Positions 25,915 to 35,452 of a stretch of 64,000 nt of DNA are shown here, piece after piece. This DNA is from Cloacibacterium sp046296655 (GTDB taxonomy: Bacteria; Bacteroidota; Bacteroidia; Flavobacteriales; Weeksellaceae). The position numbers and the translations under genes were made by a program. Position 1 is the stretch's first letter; the number at the start of each line of letters is the position of its first letter. Where the stretch lies: NCBI GenBank assembly GCA_046296655.1, contig JBKBLE010000004.1, positions 1 through 64,000 of the forward strand, in the 5' to 3' direction. The notes beneath the pieces were generated by a model that worked only from the letters and a program-made list of their open reading frames with translations, was not told the DNA's origin and searched no databases.

Positions 25915-27018
25915 ATGTTACATGAAGAACATCTATATTCCATAGCGTTACGTGCTACTCCGCTTATTGGCGATGTAAATTTTATGAGATTGGTAGAAAT
26001 TACAGGTTCTGCCAAAGAAACTTGGCATCTTTCTAAGAAATTGCTCAAAGAAATTCCGGGAATTGGCTCGAAAATTACGAAAGAAATAGGCAACGAAACT
26101 TATTTGAAATTCGCAGAAAAGGAAATTGACTTCTGTGAAAAAAATAACATTAAAATTAATCTTCGCCATTTAAAAGAATTGCCAAAATTACTTTCTAATT
26201 GTGATGATGCTCCTGCAATTCTTTACCAAAAAGGAAGCTTAGACGAAAGCTTAACTCCCATCTCCATCGTAGGAACCAGAAACATGACGAGTTATGGCAA
26301 GCATTTCATTGAAGAATTTCTAGAAATTTTAAAAAATAAAAAAGTCCTCATTGTAAGCGGTTTAGCACTCGGAACAGATGGTTGCGCTCATACAGAAGCC
26401 TTAAAAAACCAACTGAAAACAGCAGGAGTTTTAGCTCATGGTTTGCATCTCATCTATCCTTCTCAGCATAAAAAATTAGCCGCAGAAATTCTAGAACAAG
26501 ATGGCGCTTTGCTCACCGAATTTAATTCTAGTGATAAACCAGACCGCGAACATTTTCTGCAAAGAAACAGAATTGTAGCAGGATTTTCTCCGGTTACCAT
26601 TGTGGTAGAAACTGCTTTTGGTGGCGGTTCTATGAGTACCGTAAGTTATGCCAATGATTACAACAGAGAAGTTTTTGCTCTGCCAGGAAAAATCAATGAT
26701 AAGTACAGCCAAGGTTGTAATTTACTTATCGCACAGAACAAAGCCAGAATTTTACAAAATTTTGAAGAAATTTTAGATGAACTTCAATTAGGAAAGGAAA
26801 AAGAAAAGATAGGAAGCCTTTTTGCTGCAAGAGAAATTAAACTGAGCAAAGACTTGCAGCCGATTTATGACACGATTGCTTCTCAACCTCATATTTCGTT
26901 AGACGACTTGAGCGAAAAACTAGGCATTACCCCTTATAAATTATTGCCCATTTTGCTTGATTTTGAGTTAAAAGGATACATTAAAGCACTTTCCGGAAAG
27001 CAATATTCTATAATTTAA
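25915..27018 (+). CDS. dprA: DNA-processing protein DprA
   Basis: 367 residues. N-terminal helix-hairpin-helix-like part (LLKEIPGIGSKITKEI), the central Rossmann-type DprA domain (ISIVGTRNMTSYGKHF, VSGLALGTDGCAHTEAL, LTEFNSSDKPDREHFLQRNRIVAG, VVETAFGGGSMSTVSYA, ALPGKINDKYSQGCNLLI) and a C-terminal winged-helix domain (PHISLDDLSEKLGITPYKLLPILLDFELKG). DprA binds incoming single-stranded DNA and loads RecA during transformation. With comM nearby, it suggests that the organism has a natural-transformation pathway, though both genes are also common in non-competent bacteria. Confidence 0.95.
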   Translation: MLHEEHLYSIALRATPLIGDVNFMRLVEITGSAKETWHLSKKLLKEIPGIGSKITKEIGNETYLKFAEKEIDFCEKNNIKINLRHLKELPKLLSNCDDAPAILYQKGSLDESLTPISIVGTRNMTSYGKHFIEEFLEILKNKKVLIVSGLALGTDGCAHTEALKNQLKTAGVLAHGLHLIYPSQHKKLAAEILEQDGALLTEFNSSDKPDREHFLQRNRIVAGFSPVTIVVETAFGGGSMSTVSYANDYNREVFALPGKINDKYSQGCNLLIAQNKARILQNFEEILDELQLGKEKEKIGSLFAAREIKLSKDLQPIYDTIASQPHISLDDLSEKLGITPYKLLPILLDFELKGYIKALSGKQYSII

Positions 27019-27151
27019 AAATTCACAATTTTTTAATATTTCATTATTTTTCACATAACATCATGTTTTCCTTAACAGAAACATTACAATTATGAATTTA
27101 ATAAAATTTTTAACATAATTTATATAATTTTCATTAAAGTCAAAATATTCC

Positions 27152-27181
27152 TTGTGAGAATAGAAAAAAAAATTAAATTTG
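27152..27181 (+). promoter_or_regulatory. Promoter of gdhA
   Basis: TTG (27152-27154), 19 bases, TAAATTTG (27174-27181), a full match to the consensus, 22 bases before the gdhA ATG. Confidence 0.7.
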
Positions 27182-27203
27182 TCTTTAATAATTCATAACA
27201 CCT

Positions 27204-28562
27204 ATGGAACAAAACACTATCGAACAAAAAATACAAGAGTTCGTTGCGAAAATTGAAGCAAAAAACCCAAATGAGCCAGAATTTTTACAGGCGGTAAAAG
27301 AAGTAGCGGTTACAGTTATTCCTTTTATTGCTACCAAAGAAGAGTACAGAGGAATGAAGCTTCTAGAGAGAATGGCTGAACCTGAAAGAGTAATCATTTT
27401 CAGAGTTCCTTGGGTAGATGATAAAGGTGAAATTCAGGTAAATAGAGGTTTCAGAATTCAGATGAACTCTGCAATCGGACCATATAAAGGAGGAATTAGA
27501 TTCCATCCTACAGTAAACTTATCAGTGCTTAAATTTTTAGCATTCGAACAAGTTTTCAAGAACTCTTTAACTACTTTACCAATGGGTGGTGGAAAAGGAG
27601 GTTCTGACTTTGACCCAACAGGAAAATCAAACAACGAAATTATGCGTTTCTGCCAATCTTTCATGACGGAAATGTGTAAACATATCGGTCCAGAAACAGA
27701 CGTTCCTGCAGGAGATATCGGAGTAGGTGCTAGAGAAATTGGTTACCTTTTCGGTCAATACAAGAGAATTAGAAATGAGTTTACCGGAGTTCTTACTGGT
27801 AAAGGTTTAGCATATGGTGGTTCATTAATCAGACCAGAAGCTACAGGTTATGGTGTGGTTTACTTCTGCGAGCAGATGCTTCATACTATTGGGGAAGAAG
27901 TTAAAGGTAAAACATTCACTGTTTCAGGTTTCGGAAATGTAGCTTGGGGAGTTATCAAAAAAATTGAACAATTAGGCGGAAAAGCAGTAACTATTTCTGG
28001 ACCTGATGGTTATGTTTATGATAAAGACGGTATTACTGGCGAAAAAATAGATTTCTTATTAGAATTAAGAGCTTCTGGAAACAACAGAGCGGAAGATTAT
28101 GTGAAGAAATTCCCAACTGCAGAATTCCATGCTGGTAAGAGACCTTGGGAAGTAAAATGTGACGTAGCGATTCCTGCTGCTACACAAAACGAACTTCACC
28201 TAGAAGATGCTAAAAAATTAGTAGAAAACGGTTGTAGATGTGTAGTAGAAGCGGCAAACATGCCTTCTACTTTAGATGCTATCAACTATTTTTTAGATAA
28301 TAAAGTATTATTCAGCCCAGGAAAAGCTTCTAACGCTGGTGGTGTAGCAACTTCTGGTCTAGAAATGACTCAAAACTCAATCAGATTAAACTGGAGTTCT
28401 GAAGAAGTAGACGCCAGACTAAAAGAAATTATGATTGGTATTCACAATACTTGTAGAAAATACGGTAAAGAAGAAGATGGATACGTAAACTATGTAAAAG
28501 GTGCTAATATTGCAGGCTTCGTAAAAGTAGCTGAAGCAATGCTTGCACAAGGTGTAGTCTAA
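27204..28562 (+). CDS. gdhA: NADP-specific glutamate dehydrogenase
   Basis: 452 residues, the normal length of the hexameric small form. Signatures: FRIQMNSAIGPYKGGIRFHPTVN, the catalytic Lys region LPMGGGKGGSDFDPTGKS, DVPAGDIGVGAREIGYLFGQYKR, GFGNVAWG in the dinucleotide fold and NEAG-like SPGKASNAGGVATSGLEM. It aminates 2-oxoglutarate with ammonia and NADPH. It has its own promoter and terminator and so is monocistronic. Confidence 0.96.
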   Translation: MEQNTIEQKIQEFVAKIEAKNPNEPEFLQAVKEVAVTVIPFIATKEEYRGMKLLERMAEPERVIIFRVPWVDDKGEIQVNRGFRIQMNSAIGPYKGGIRFHPTVNLSVLKFLAFEQVFKNSLTTLPMGGGKGGSDFDPTGKSNNEIMRFCQSFMTEMCKHIGPETDVPAGDIGVGAREIGYLFGQYKRIRNEFTGVLTGKGLAYGGSLIRPEATGYGVVYFCEQMLHTIGEEVKGKTFTVSGFGNVAWGVIKKIEQLGGKAVTISGPDGYVYDKDGITGEKIDFLLELRASGNNRAEDYVKKFPTAEFHAGKRPWEVKCDVAIPAATQNELHLEDAKKLVENGCRCVVEAANMPSTLDAINYFLDNKVLFSPGKASNAGGVATSGLEMTQNSIRLNWSSEEVDARLKEIMIGIHNTCRKYGKEEDGYVNYVKGANIAGFVKVAEAMLAQGVV

Positions 28563-28605
28563 ATAATTGATGATTTTTTCTAAATAAAGACCCGTAAAAC
28601 GGTAG

Positions 28606-28634
28606 AAGTCTCGGATTTTATTCGAGACTTTTTT
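28606..28634 (+). terminator. Rho-independent terminator after gdhA
   Basis: AAGTCTCG (28606-28613) pairs with CGAGACTT (28623-28630), then TTTT. It touches the end of the convergent YkgJ gene. Confidence 0.8.
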
Positions 28635-29121
28635 ATTTGCTAAGAGTCTTCATCATTTTTTCCACAAAAGTAAATGCAGCGGGACAAATCACGGTGTTTT
28701 TCAACATGAGATTATTGATTTGATAAATCTTTTTTCTATCCGTATGAGGATATTCACGGCAAGCTTTTGGTCTTACTTCGTAGATAGAACACGTGTTATC
28801 TTCATTAAGAAAAAAACAAGGTAAATTTTGCAGCACTTTGTCATTATCTTCGTCTATTCTTAGAAATTTTGCTTCAAAATCTGCTGGTTTCATTCTCAGA
28901 TGTTTAGAAATTCTTTCGATGTCTTTTTCAGTATAAAGCGGTCCTGTAGTTTTGCAACAATTGGCGCAAGACAAACAATCAACCTCATCGAAAACCTCAT
29001 CATGTACTTCCTGCACTACATAATCTAAATTTTTTGGTGTTTTTTTCTTGAGATTTTCTAGAAACTTTTTGTGTTCTTTCTGCTTCTGTAAAGCTTGATT
29101 TTTATAAAATTCTAAATCCAT
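28633..29121 (-). CDS. YkgJ-family cysteine cluster protein
   Basis: 162 residues with the zinc/iron-chelating CxxCxxCC cluster: CLSCANCCKTTGPLYTEKDIERI, then LPCFFLNEDNTCSIYEVRPKACREYPH. The family has a metal centre built from about eight cysteines and no defined reaction. The first ~45 residues are charged and probably helical. A TAATTTTG -7 box lies at 29138-29145 (minus), 16 bases upstream. Confidence 0.88.
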   Translation of the reverse strand: MDLEFYKNQALQKQKEHKKFLENLKKKTPKNLDYVVQEVHDEVFDEVDCLSCANCCKTTGPLYTEKDIERISKHLRMKPADFEAKFLRIDEDNDKVLQNLPCFFLNEDNTCSIYEVRPKACREYPHTDRKKIYQINNLMLKNTVICPAAFTFVEKMMKTLSK

Positions 29122-29201
29122 CTTATCATTAATGATGCAAAATTAAAACTAATTGACTGAAATCATAAATTTTTGATGTTTTAAACCTCTATTTTTGTAA
29201 A

Positions 29202-29588
29202 ATGAAAGACATTACTACCATTCAAGATATACAATTACTCGTTAATACCTTTTACGAAAGCGTTCGAGGATCAGAAATCGGTTTTTTCTTTGAAGAAATC
29301 GCCCAAGTAAACTGGGAAAAACATTTGCCTAAAATGTATATTTTCTGGCAAGCATTGTTATTTGCTGATGTGAAATTTGACGGAAATCCTATGGGTGCTC
29401 ATTTTCCTATTAATGAAAAAAGGCCAATGGAAAAACACCATTTTGATACGTGGCTGAGACTTTGGAAATCTACTGTAGACCAATTATTCTCTGGCGAAAT
29501 TGCAGAAGCTGCAAAGTCTAAAGCTGAAAATATTGCCAGTTTAATGGCTTATAAAATGGAAATGGATACCAAACTGAGAAAACTATAA
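29202..29588 (+). CDS. Group III truncated haemoglobin
   Basis: 128 residues. The pattern is that of group III (trHbP) truncated globins: LVNTFYESVRGSEIGFFFEEIAQVNWEKHLPKMYIFWQALLF, and the proximal His in EKHHFDTWLRLWKSTVDQLF. These bind haem and handle oxygen, NO or related ligands; the role here is unknown. TATTTTTG at 29190-29197 ends 4 bases before the ATG, giving a near-leaderless mRNA. The last 6 bases overlap the convergent DUF6122 gene. Confidence 0.9.
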   Translation: MKDITTIQDIQLLVNTFYESVRGSEIGFFFEEIAQVNWEKHLPKMYIFWQALLFADVKFDGNPMGAHFPINEKRPMEKHHFDTWLRLWKSTVDQLFSGEIAEAAKSKAENIASLMAYKMEMDTKLRKL

Positions 29589-29921
29589 TTTCATTAACCA
29601 TCTCCAGAAATAGAAATCCTGAAAATCTGTAAACATATGAAATAGCAATCCTATTGCTATGATTTTGTAATTTCCTCGCAGAAATATTGCGCCTAAAAAG
29701 TATAAAAAAATCATAGGATAAGTATGCAAAGGATGAAAACTAATGCTATTTCTTCCCTCTTGGAAAATTGGCGTAGCTAAAAGATGATCTACATCTACCA
29801 ACATGGTGGCCAACATAATGAAATAAGCCTTTTTCCAATTTTCTCTAAAGAAAACAAAAGCTATAAACACTGGAAATATCAAGTGTAAAAAATAATGCGT
29901 TATGATTTTTGCAATTTCCAA
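29583..29921 (-). CDS. DUF6122-like membrane protein
   Basis: 112 residues with about four hydrophobic segments. His and Asp residues sit in membrane-embedded motifs: ITHYFLHLIFPVF, MLVDVDHLLATP, FHPLHTYPMIF and LLFHMFTDFQDFY. This spacing recalls the YdjM-type metal-dependent hydrolases, and the family in Flavobacteriia is called DUF6122. It starts 3 bases after the AlkD-like stop and is probably cotranscribed with it. No activity is known. Confidence 0.75.
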   Translation of the reverse strand: MEIAKIITHYFLHLIFPVFIAFVFFRENWKKAYFIMLATMLVDVDHLLATPIFQEGRNSISFHPLHTYPMIFLYFLGAIFLRGNYKIIAIGLLFHMFTDFQDFYFWRWLMKL

Positions 29922-29924
29922 AGT

Positions 29925-30647
29925 TTAAATTCTTCCTTTTAAAAAGTCTTGCCGTAAATCTTCGTCTAGTTTTTCAATCGCATAACGAAGTGAAGTTCTG
30001 GGCATATTTTGGTAATGCGTTTTCAAGAAATTCAATAATTTTTCTTCATCTTTTTTGCCCATTTCTCTCAAGAGCCAACCGTTTGCTTTGTGCATCAAAT
30101 CGTGTGAATGATTCAAGTTATTCAGTGCCAATTCTATGGTTAAATCATGACTTCCTTTTTTGATATGATACATCGTAGCTACAGTAGCGATGCGTTTTTC
30201 CCACATGTTATCGGAATTAGATAGTTCTCTCAAAATATCATCTTTCTGATTTTCAAAGCAATATCTTCCTAATAATTTATAGCAAGACAAATCTACCAAA
30301 TCCCAATTGTTGATATACTTTGTATTTTTTAGATAAAAATCAACGAGTGTTTTCTTCTCTTTTTCGTCTTTAGATTTCTCAAATTTTGTTACCAAAATCA
30401 ACAGCGCCACTAATCTCATCTCGTGAAATTCTGATTTCAAAATTTCTTGAACATCATCTAAAGTGGCTTTTTGCCAATATTCCTTCACCAACTTTCTAGA
30501 ATCTGGAACCACTACACCAATGAATTGGTCACCTTCTGCGTATTGACCTTTACCTGTTTTAAAAAAATACGGCAAAAAATCTCTCTTTTCTGGTGTAGAA
30601 AGAAATTGTAAGGCTTCAAGGATTTGGTTGTGGAGTGTCATCTTCAA
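29925..30647 (-). CDS. AlkD-like DNA alkylation repair protein
   Basis: 240 residues of HEAT-like helical repeats, matching the DNA alkylation repair (AlkC/AlkD) family: GVVVPDSRKLVKEYW, EFHEMRLVALLILVTKFE, INNWDLVDLSCYKLLGRY, MWEKRIATVATMYHIKKG and HKANGWLLREMGKKD. The tryptophan and aspartate of NNWDLVD correspond to the base-excision pocket of AlkD glycosylases, which release N3- and N7-alkylpurines. Start is ATG 30647 (MKMTLHN) or the second Met. It lies 25 bases after the hflX stop, with the same direction. Confidence 0.85.
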   Translation of the reverse strand: MKMTLHNQILEALQFLSTPEKRDFLPYFFKTGKGQYAEGDQFIGVVVPDSRKLVKEYWQKATLDDVQEILKSEFHEMRLVALLILVTKFEKSKDEKEKKTLVDFYLKNTKYINNWDLVDLSCYKLLGRYCFENQKDDILRELSNSDNMWEKRIATVATMYHIKKGSHDLTIELALNNLNHSHDLMHKANGWLLREMGKKDEEKLLNFLKTHYQNMPRTSLRYAIEKLDEDLRQDFLKGRI

Positions 30648-30672
30648 ATTTTCAAATCAACACATTTTCAAA

Positions 30673-31884
30673 TTAACGTTCCTCGTCATCAAAATATTCA
30701 AACAAGAAATCGTTATATGGAAATCTTGAAATATGAATTTTATGAACCTCATCGTAAATCATTTTCTTCATTTCTGGAAAATTTTCTTTAGACAAAGCCG
30801 AAATGAAAACCGTAGGATATTTAGATTTTGCCATCCACGTTTTTTTCCATTCTTCCAGAGAAATGTTCTTTTTGGTAGCTGGAGTTAAATCATCTTCGTC
30901 TTTTTTCTCATAAGCAAAAGCATCTATTTTATTGAAAACCATAATCATAGGTTTCTGATGCGCATTGATTTCCATGAGGATTTGATTCACAGAATCAATG
31001 TGATCTTCGAAACTTTCGTGAGAAATATCTACTACATGAATCAGCAAATCAGCCTCGCGAACTTCATCAAGTGTAGATTTGAAAGATTCTACCAACTGAG
31101 TCGGCAATTTTCTAATGAAACCTACCGTGTCGGTCAACAAAAACGGCAAATTTCCAATTACCACTTTACGAACTGTAGTATCTAGCGTGGCAAAAAGTTT
31201 ATTTTCTGCAAAAACTTCAGATTTAGAAAGCGCATTCATCAAGGTAGATTTTCCTACGTTGGTATATCCTACCAACGCAACTCTCACCATTTTTCCACGA
31301 TTATTTCGTTGAGTCGCCATTTGTCTATCAATGGTTTTCAACTTTTCTTTTAGAAGCGTAATTCTATCACGAATAATACGTCTATCGGTTTCAATTTCGG
31401 TTTCACCAGGACCACGCATTCCGATTCCTCCTTTTTGACGTTCTAAGTGCGTCCACATTCTGGTTAATCTTGGAAGAAGATACTGATATTGAGCAAGTTC
31501 CACTTGAGTTCTTGCGTAAGAAGTTTGTGCTCTTTGTGCAAAAATATCGAGTATCAAATTGGTTCTATCGAGGATTTTCACTTCCATTTCTCTTTCTAAA
31601 TTTTTCAATTGAGAAGGTGAAAGTTCGTCATCAAAAATAACGGTTCCTATTTCGTTTTCTTTCACAAAATTTTTGATTTCTTCTGCTTTTCCGCTTCCTA
31701 CAAAGGTTCTAGAATCTGGTTGAGATAATTTTTGCGTAAAGCGTTTTTCTACAGTTGCACCTGCAGTATAAGCAAGAAATTCTAACTCATCGAGGTATTC
31801 GGTAAGTTTTTCTTCGTCTTGATGCTGTGTAATTAAGCCTACTAAAACGGCTTTTTCGTATTGATGTTCTTTTTTTTCGAGCAT
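30673..31884 (-). CDS. hflX: GTPase HflX
   Basis: 403 residues. N-terminal HflX domain (FVGSGKAEEIKNFV, VIFDDELSPSQLKNLE, RTNLILDIFAQRAQTSYARTQVELAQYQYLLPRL, GGIGMRGPGETEIETDRR) and a GTPase domain with GYTNVGKSTLMNAL, DTVGFIRKLP and NKID. HflX binds the large ribosomal subunit and splits stalled or heat-damaged ribosomes. A TACCTTTG box (minus) lies at 31910-31917, 25 bases upstream. Confidence 0.95.
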   Translation of the reverse strand: MLEKKEHQYEKAVLVGLITQHQDEEKLTEYLDELEFLAYTAGATVEKRFTQKLSQPDSRTFVGSGKAEEIKNFVKENEIGTVIFDDELSPSQLKNLEREMEVKILDRTNLILDIFAQRAQTSYARTQVELAQYQYLLPRLTRMWTHLERQKGGIGMRGPGETEIETDRRIIRDRITLLKEKLKTIDRQMATQRNNRGKMVRVALVGYTNVGKSTLMNALSKSEVFAENKLFATLDTTVRKVVIGNLPFLLTDTVGFIRKLPTQLVESFKSTLDEVREADLLIHVVDISHESFEDHIDSVNQILMEINAHQKPMIMVFNKIDAFAYEKKDEDDLTPATKKNISLEEWKKTWMAKSKYPTVFISALSKENFPEMKKMIYDEVHKIHISRFPYNDFLFEYFDDEER

Positions 31885-31932
31885 AAGGTTTACTGACTAC
31901 ATTATTTTACAAAGGTAATATATATTCACCTA

Positions 31933-32199
31933 TCATAGAGATTTTGAGAATTTCCATTTTAAAATCAATAAAAAAACGGTGATGGCGATAGAAATACTGT
32001 TGGTCACCATCATAGAAATGCTGTCTTTTACCACGCCATAATACAACCAAAGCACACTGCTGATGATTCCTATAATACAAGTGAGCAAAGAGATTTCTTC
32101 GGCTGATTTTTCCTTGAAAATTTTAATAATTTGAGGGATAAAAAGCGCGGAGGAAATTCCACCAGCTATAAACCCAAAGACTTCTGGATTGATATTCAT
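31933..32199 (-). CDS. SemiSWEET half-transporter (copy 2)
   Basis: 88 residues and three transmembrane helices with one PQ-loop: MNINPEVFGFIAGGISSALFIPQIIKIFKEKSAEEISLL. SemiSWEETs dimerise into a six-helix pore that moves sugars by facilitated diffusion. The paralogue at 32271-32534 is aligned over its whole length, so the pair arose by tandem duplication. The substrate is not predictable from the sequence. Confidence 0.88.
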   Translation of the reverse strand: MNINPEVFGFIAGGISSALFIPQIIKIFKEKSAEEISLLTCIIGIISSVLWLYYGVVKDSISMMVTNSISIAITVFLLILKWKFSKSL

Positions 32200-32270
32200 G
32201 TTTTTTCTTTCAAAGAAAATTCCTTTTCTCCAAAAGAATATTTCAAGGTTTAAAGAATCTTTTATAGAAT

Positions 32271-32534
32271 TTACTTTTCAGAATATTTCCACTTGAGTAA
32301 AAGCATGATAACCGCTGATATACAGACCACTACATTGGTGAGAATTACAGAAGGAAGTTCTTTCCAAATTCCGTAAACCAACCAAATTAAAGTACTGGTT
32401 ACCACAATCATAAAAGACGTTACAGAAATATCTTTCACCGATTTAGACTTCCAAGTTTTAAAAATTTGCGGAACGAAGGTAATGCAAGACAATGTTCCTG
32501 CAATCAAGCCGAGAATTTCTGGGTTAAAATTCAT
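32271..32534 (-). CDS. SemiSWEET half-transporter (copy 1)
   Basis: 87 residues with three transmembrane helices and the PQ-loop signature LIAGTLSCITFVPQIFKTWKSKSVKDISVTSF. It lies 71 bases upstream of the second copy in the same direction. Having two similar half-transporters raises the possibility of a heterodimer, which is inference. Confidence 0.88.
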   Translation of the reverse strand: MNFNPEILGLIAGTLSCITFVPQIFKTWKSKSVKDISVTSFMIVVTSTLIWLVYGIWKELPSVILTNVVVCISAVIMLLLKWKYSEK

Positions 32535-32638
32535 TTGATAATGTGTTAATATGATGATGAGTTGATATGATGATTTTTTTTAATTCAAATTTGCGAATTT
32601 TTTCAAAATCTACATCAAATCTACTCAATATCAAACTA

Positions 32639-33064
32639 TCAGTCCCAATCTTCGGCAACAAATTTCATGGTTTGTCCATTTTTATTTTTCAAAGTCAAAA
32701 AATGTCCTTTTACTTGATATTTGGTTATCGTAGGTAATAATTTCCCGAAGTTTTCTTCTAATTTCATGTTTCCATCACAATACATCATGGTAGAACCAAC
32801 TCCTGAGAAACGTATTCTGTGATTATTTTTCAATTTTACAGAGAAAAAAATGCTGTTGCAGCCCATTTTTGCACCACCTCCTTTTTCCAGGTGAGTTAAG
32901 TCTAAATATGCTTTTTTCTGAATGATTTCTTCTTTGGTAAATCCTTGAAATTCAACCAACATCCACTTTCTCTTCAGAGAAGAACCTTCTTTCTGTGGAG
33001 CAAAACTCATCATAAAAAATGAAATTGATAATAAGCTGATTATAAAAAAACGTGTTTTCATCAT
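32639..33064 (-). CDS. META-domain secreted protein
   Basis: 141 residues. Signal peptide (MMKTRFFIISLLSISFFMMSFA), then a META/HslJ-like domain: RKWMLVEFQGFTKEEI, AYLDLTHLEKGGGAKMGCNSIFFSVKLKNN and FGKLLPTITKYQVKGHFLTLKNKNGQTMKFV. The GCN motif in the middle is a hallmark of META domains, which are associated with heat-shock or secreted proteins of unknown activity. It is likely periplasmic. Confidence 0.8.
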   Translation of the reverse strand: MMKTRFFIISLLSISFFMMSFAPQKEGSSLKRKWMLVEFQGFTKEEIIQKKAYLDLTHLEKGGGAKMGCNSIFFSVKLKNNHRIRFSGVGSTMMYCDGNMKLEENFGKLLPTITKYQVKGHFLTLKNKNGQTMKFVAEDWD

Positions 33065-33154
33065 AGGTAATTTGTAACAGACCAGTCAAATTATATACCA
33101 ATTTTCAAAAATCGCTTTTAATTCATACATTTACCCATAAAATTTTTTAGATCA

Positions 33155-35287
33155 ATGAAAAGAATATTTTTACTATTCACATTTCTATTAAGCTTTGCAC
33201 AAATGCGTGCAGACGAAGGAATGTGGCTGATGATGCTCGTAAAGAGATTAAACGGAAAAGACTTGCAAAAACAAGGTCTTAGATTAACTGCAGAAGAAAT
33301 TTATTCTGTAAACAACTCTAGCCTAAAAGACGCCATCGTACAATTTAATGGTGGTTGTACCGCAGGAGTAGTTTCTAAAGAAGGTTTGCTTTTCACAAAC
33401 CACCACTGTGGTTATGATGCTATAGCAGCACTTTCTACGCCAGAAAAAAATTATTTAAAAGATGGTTTCTTCGCCATGAACAACAAAGAAGAACTTCCTG
33501 CAAAAAATCTTTATGTGAGATTTTTAGTAAGAATGGATGATGTAACAGCTAGAATCAACGGGAAACTTAATCCTCAAATGTCTGCTGACGAAAGAAAAGC
33601 GGTAATCGATGCAGAATACAAAGCCATCCAAAAAGAAAATTCAGAAAATGGTAAATATACTGTAGTAGTAAAAGATTTCTTCAGCGGAAATGAATTCTAC
33701 TATTTCGTATATCAAGATTATAAAGACGTAAGATTAGTAGGAACTCCTACAGAATCTATCGGTAAATTCGGTGGTGATACCGATAACTGGGAATGGCCAA
33801 GACACACTGGTGACTTCGCTGTTTTCAGAATTTATGGTGATGCTAACGGAAATCCTGCAGAATATTCATTAAACAATGTTCCATTAAAACCTAAATATCA
33901 CCTTCCTGTTTCTATGAAAGGAGTAAAACCTGGTGATTTCACTATGATTATGGGTTATCCTGGTAGAACTAACAGATATTTAACTTCTTATGGAATCAAT
34001 CAATTGGTGACTAAAGATTATATCGGTTGGGTAGATGCTTCTAAATCTGCAATGGATGTGATGAAGAAGTACATGGACAAAGATACTCAAATCAGATTAG
34101 ATTACGCTTCACAATACGCTTCTGTTGCAAACTACTGGAAAAACAGAGCTGGAACCATAGAATCTGTAAATAAAAACGGAACAGTTGCAGACAAACAAAA
34201 AGTAGAAGCTAAATTCCAAGAATGGGCAAACTTAGCTGAAAACAAAGCTACTTATGGCAATGTTCTTTCAGAAATCGAAGCGTATTACAAATTAATTGCT
34301 GATAGAAATTTAGAAAGAAACTACGCTACTCAATTCCAAAGAAATGCTAAATATGCAGTTCTTCCTTACAGAATTGGTGCTGCTCTTAAATCTTATATCG
34401 AGCAAAACGAAGCTGGAAAAGCGGCTATGAAAGCTAGACTTCTTGCTGGTGTAGAAGCTTCTTACGATGGTTTCCACCCAGTAGTAGAAAAAGATATGTT
34501 ACAAACTTTACTTTCTCTTTATAAGAACAAAGTACCGTTTGATTATCAACTTCCGGTGATGAAATATTCTAATCCAGCAGAATTAGCCAACCAAACAGAA
34601 ACTTCTATTTTCAGCACCAAAGAATCTCTACTTAAATTCATCGAAAATCCTAGTTTAGCTGTTCTAGAAAATGATCCGCTTTACAAATTCTCAGGAATTA
34701 TGGTAGCAGAAGCTATGATGTTTGGAGACAAATATGTAAAAGCTGATGACCAATTTGCTAAAAACACAAGATTATACTTTGACGGTCTTAGAAAATCTAT
34801 GCCTGAAAAAGAATTCTATCCAGATGCTAACTCTACTATGAGAGTAACTTTCGGTAAAGTAGATAGATTACCAATCAGAAAAGACAGACAATATTATGGC
34901 GTAAAAGACAACTTCTATACTGATATGAAAGGTATGGTGGCTAAATACAAAAAAGGCGACGCAGAGTTTGACTTACCTCAAAGATTGTTAGATCTATACA
35001 AGAAAAAAGATTTCGGTCCATACAAAGACAAAAAAGGTTACATGCCTGTAAACTTCTTATCAGATAATGATATTACAGGTGGAAACTCTGGTTCTCCTAT
35101 CTTAAACGGAAATGGTGAATTAATTGGTCTTGCTTTCGATGGTAATTCTGAAGCACTTTCTGGAGATATCGTTTTCGAAAAACAATGGCAAAAAACCATC
35201 AACCTAGATGTAAGATTCTTACTTTGGATAATGGATAAATATCACGGAGCTGGTTATTTATTAAACGAAATGACCATCAGAAAATAA
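33155..35287 (+). CDS. S46-family dipeptidyl peptidase (DPP7-like)
   Basis: 710 residues. A signal peptide (MKRIFLLFTFLLSFAQMRA) precedes a mature start DEGMWLMM, typical of S46 enzymes. Catalytic residues: His in FTNHHCGYDAI (~83), Asp in NWEWPRHTGDF (~225) and Ser in DITGGNSGSPILN. S46 enzymes release dipeptides from the N-terminus of oligopeptides in the periplasm. The residue that sets P1 preference is Gly in LAFDGNSEA, as in the hydrophobic-preferring DPP7, where DPP11 has Arg. This fits a proteolytic, amino-acid-using lifestyle. Confidence 0.93.
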   Translation: MKRIFLLFTFLLSFAQMRADEGMWLMMLVKRLNGKDLQKQGLRLTAEEIYSVNNSSLKDAIVQFNGGCTAGVVSKEGLLFTNHHCGYDAIAALSTPEKNYLKDGFFAMNNKEELPAKNLYVRFLVRMDDVTARINGKLNPQMSADERKAVIDAEYKAIQKENSENGKYTVVVKDFFSGNEFYYFVYQDYKDVRLVGTPTESIGKFGGDTDNWEWPRHTGDFAVFRIYGDANGNPAEYSLNNVPLKPKYHLPVSMKGVKPGDFTMIMGYPGRTNRYLTSYGINQLVTKDYIGWVDASKSAMDVMKKYMDKDTQIRLDYASQYASVANYWKNRAGTIESVNKNGTVADKQKVEAKFQEWANLAENKATYGNVLSEIEAYYKLIADRNLERNYATQFQRNAKYAVLPYRIGAALKSYIEQNEAGKAAMKARLLAGVEASYDGFHPVVEKDMLQTLLSLYKNKVPFDYQLPVMKYSNPAELANQTETSIFSTKESLLKFIENPSLAVLENDPLYKFSGIMVAEAMMFGDKYVKADDQFAKNTRLYFDGLRKSMPEKEFYPDANSTMRVTFGKVDRLPIRKDRQYYGVKDNFYTDMKGMVAKYKKGDAEFDLPQRLLDLYKKKDFGPYKDKKGYMPVNFLSDNDITGGNSGSPILNGNGELIGLAFDGNSEALSGDIVFEKQWQKTINLDVRFLLWIMDKYHGAGYLLNEMTIRK

Positions 35288-35311
35288 GGCAACTTTTTTG
35301 CTTCTAAAACT

Positions 35312-35341
35312 AACCTCGGAGAAATTTCTTCGAGGTTTTTT
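35312..35341 (+). terminator. Rho-independent terminator
   Basis: AACCTCG at 35312-35318 pairs with CGAGGTT at about 35331-35337, with further pairing of AGAAA/TTTCT inside, then a T-run. Confidence 0.8.
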
Positions 35342-35452
35342 ATTGCTTTTTAATCCGTTTAGTTTTTAAAAAACTTTTATAAAACTCAAATTTTCTTATT
35401 TTTAGGAAATCATAATTTTTTAAACGTTTCTTTTTTCTCAAAATTCATAAAA

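Noticed and set aside
29909..30163. Small rightward open frame inside the AlkD-like gene
   Set aside because: Shadow frame of an intact conserved gene on the other strand.
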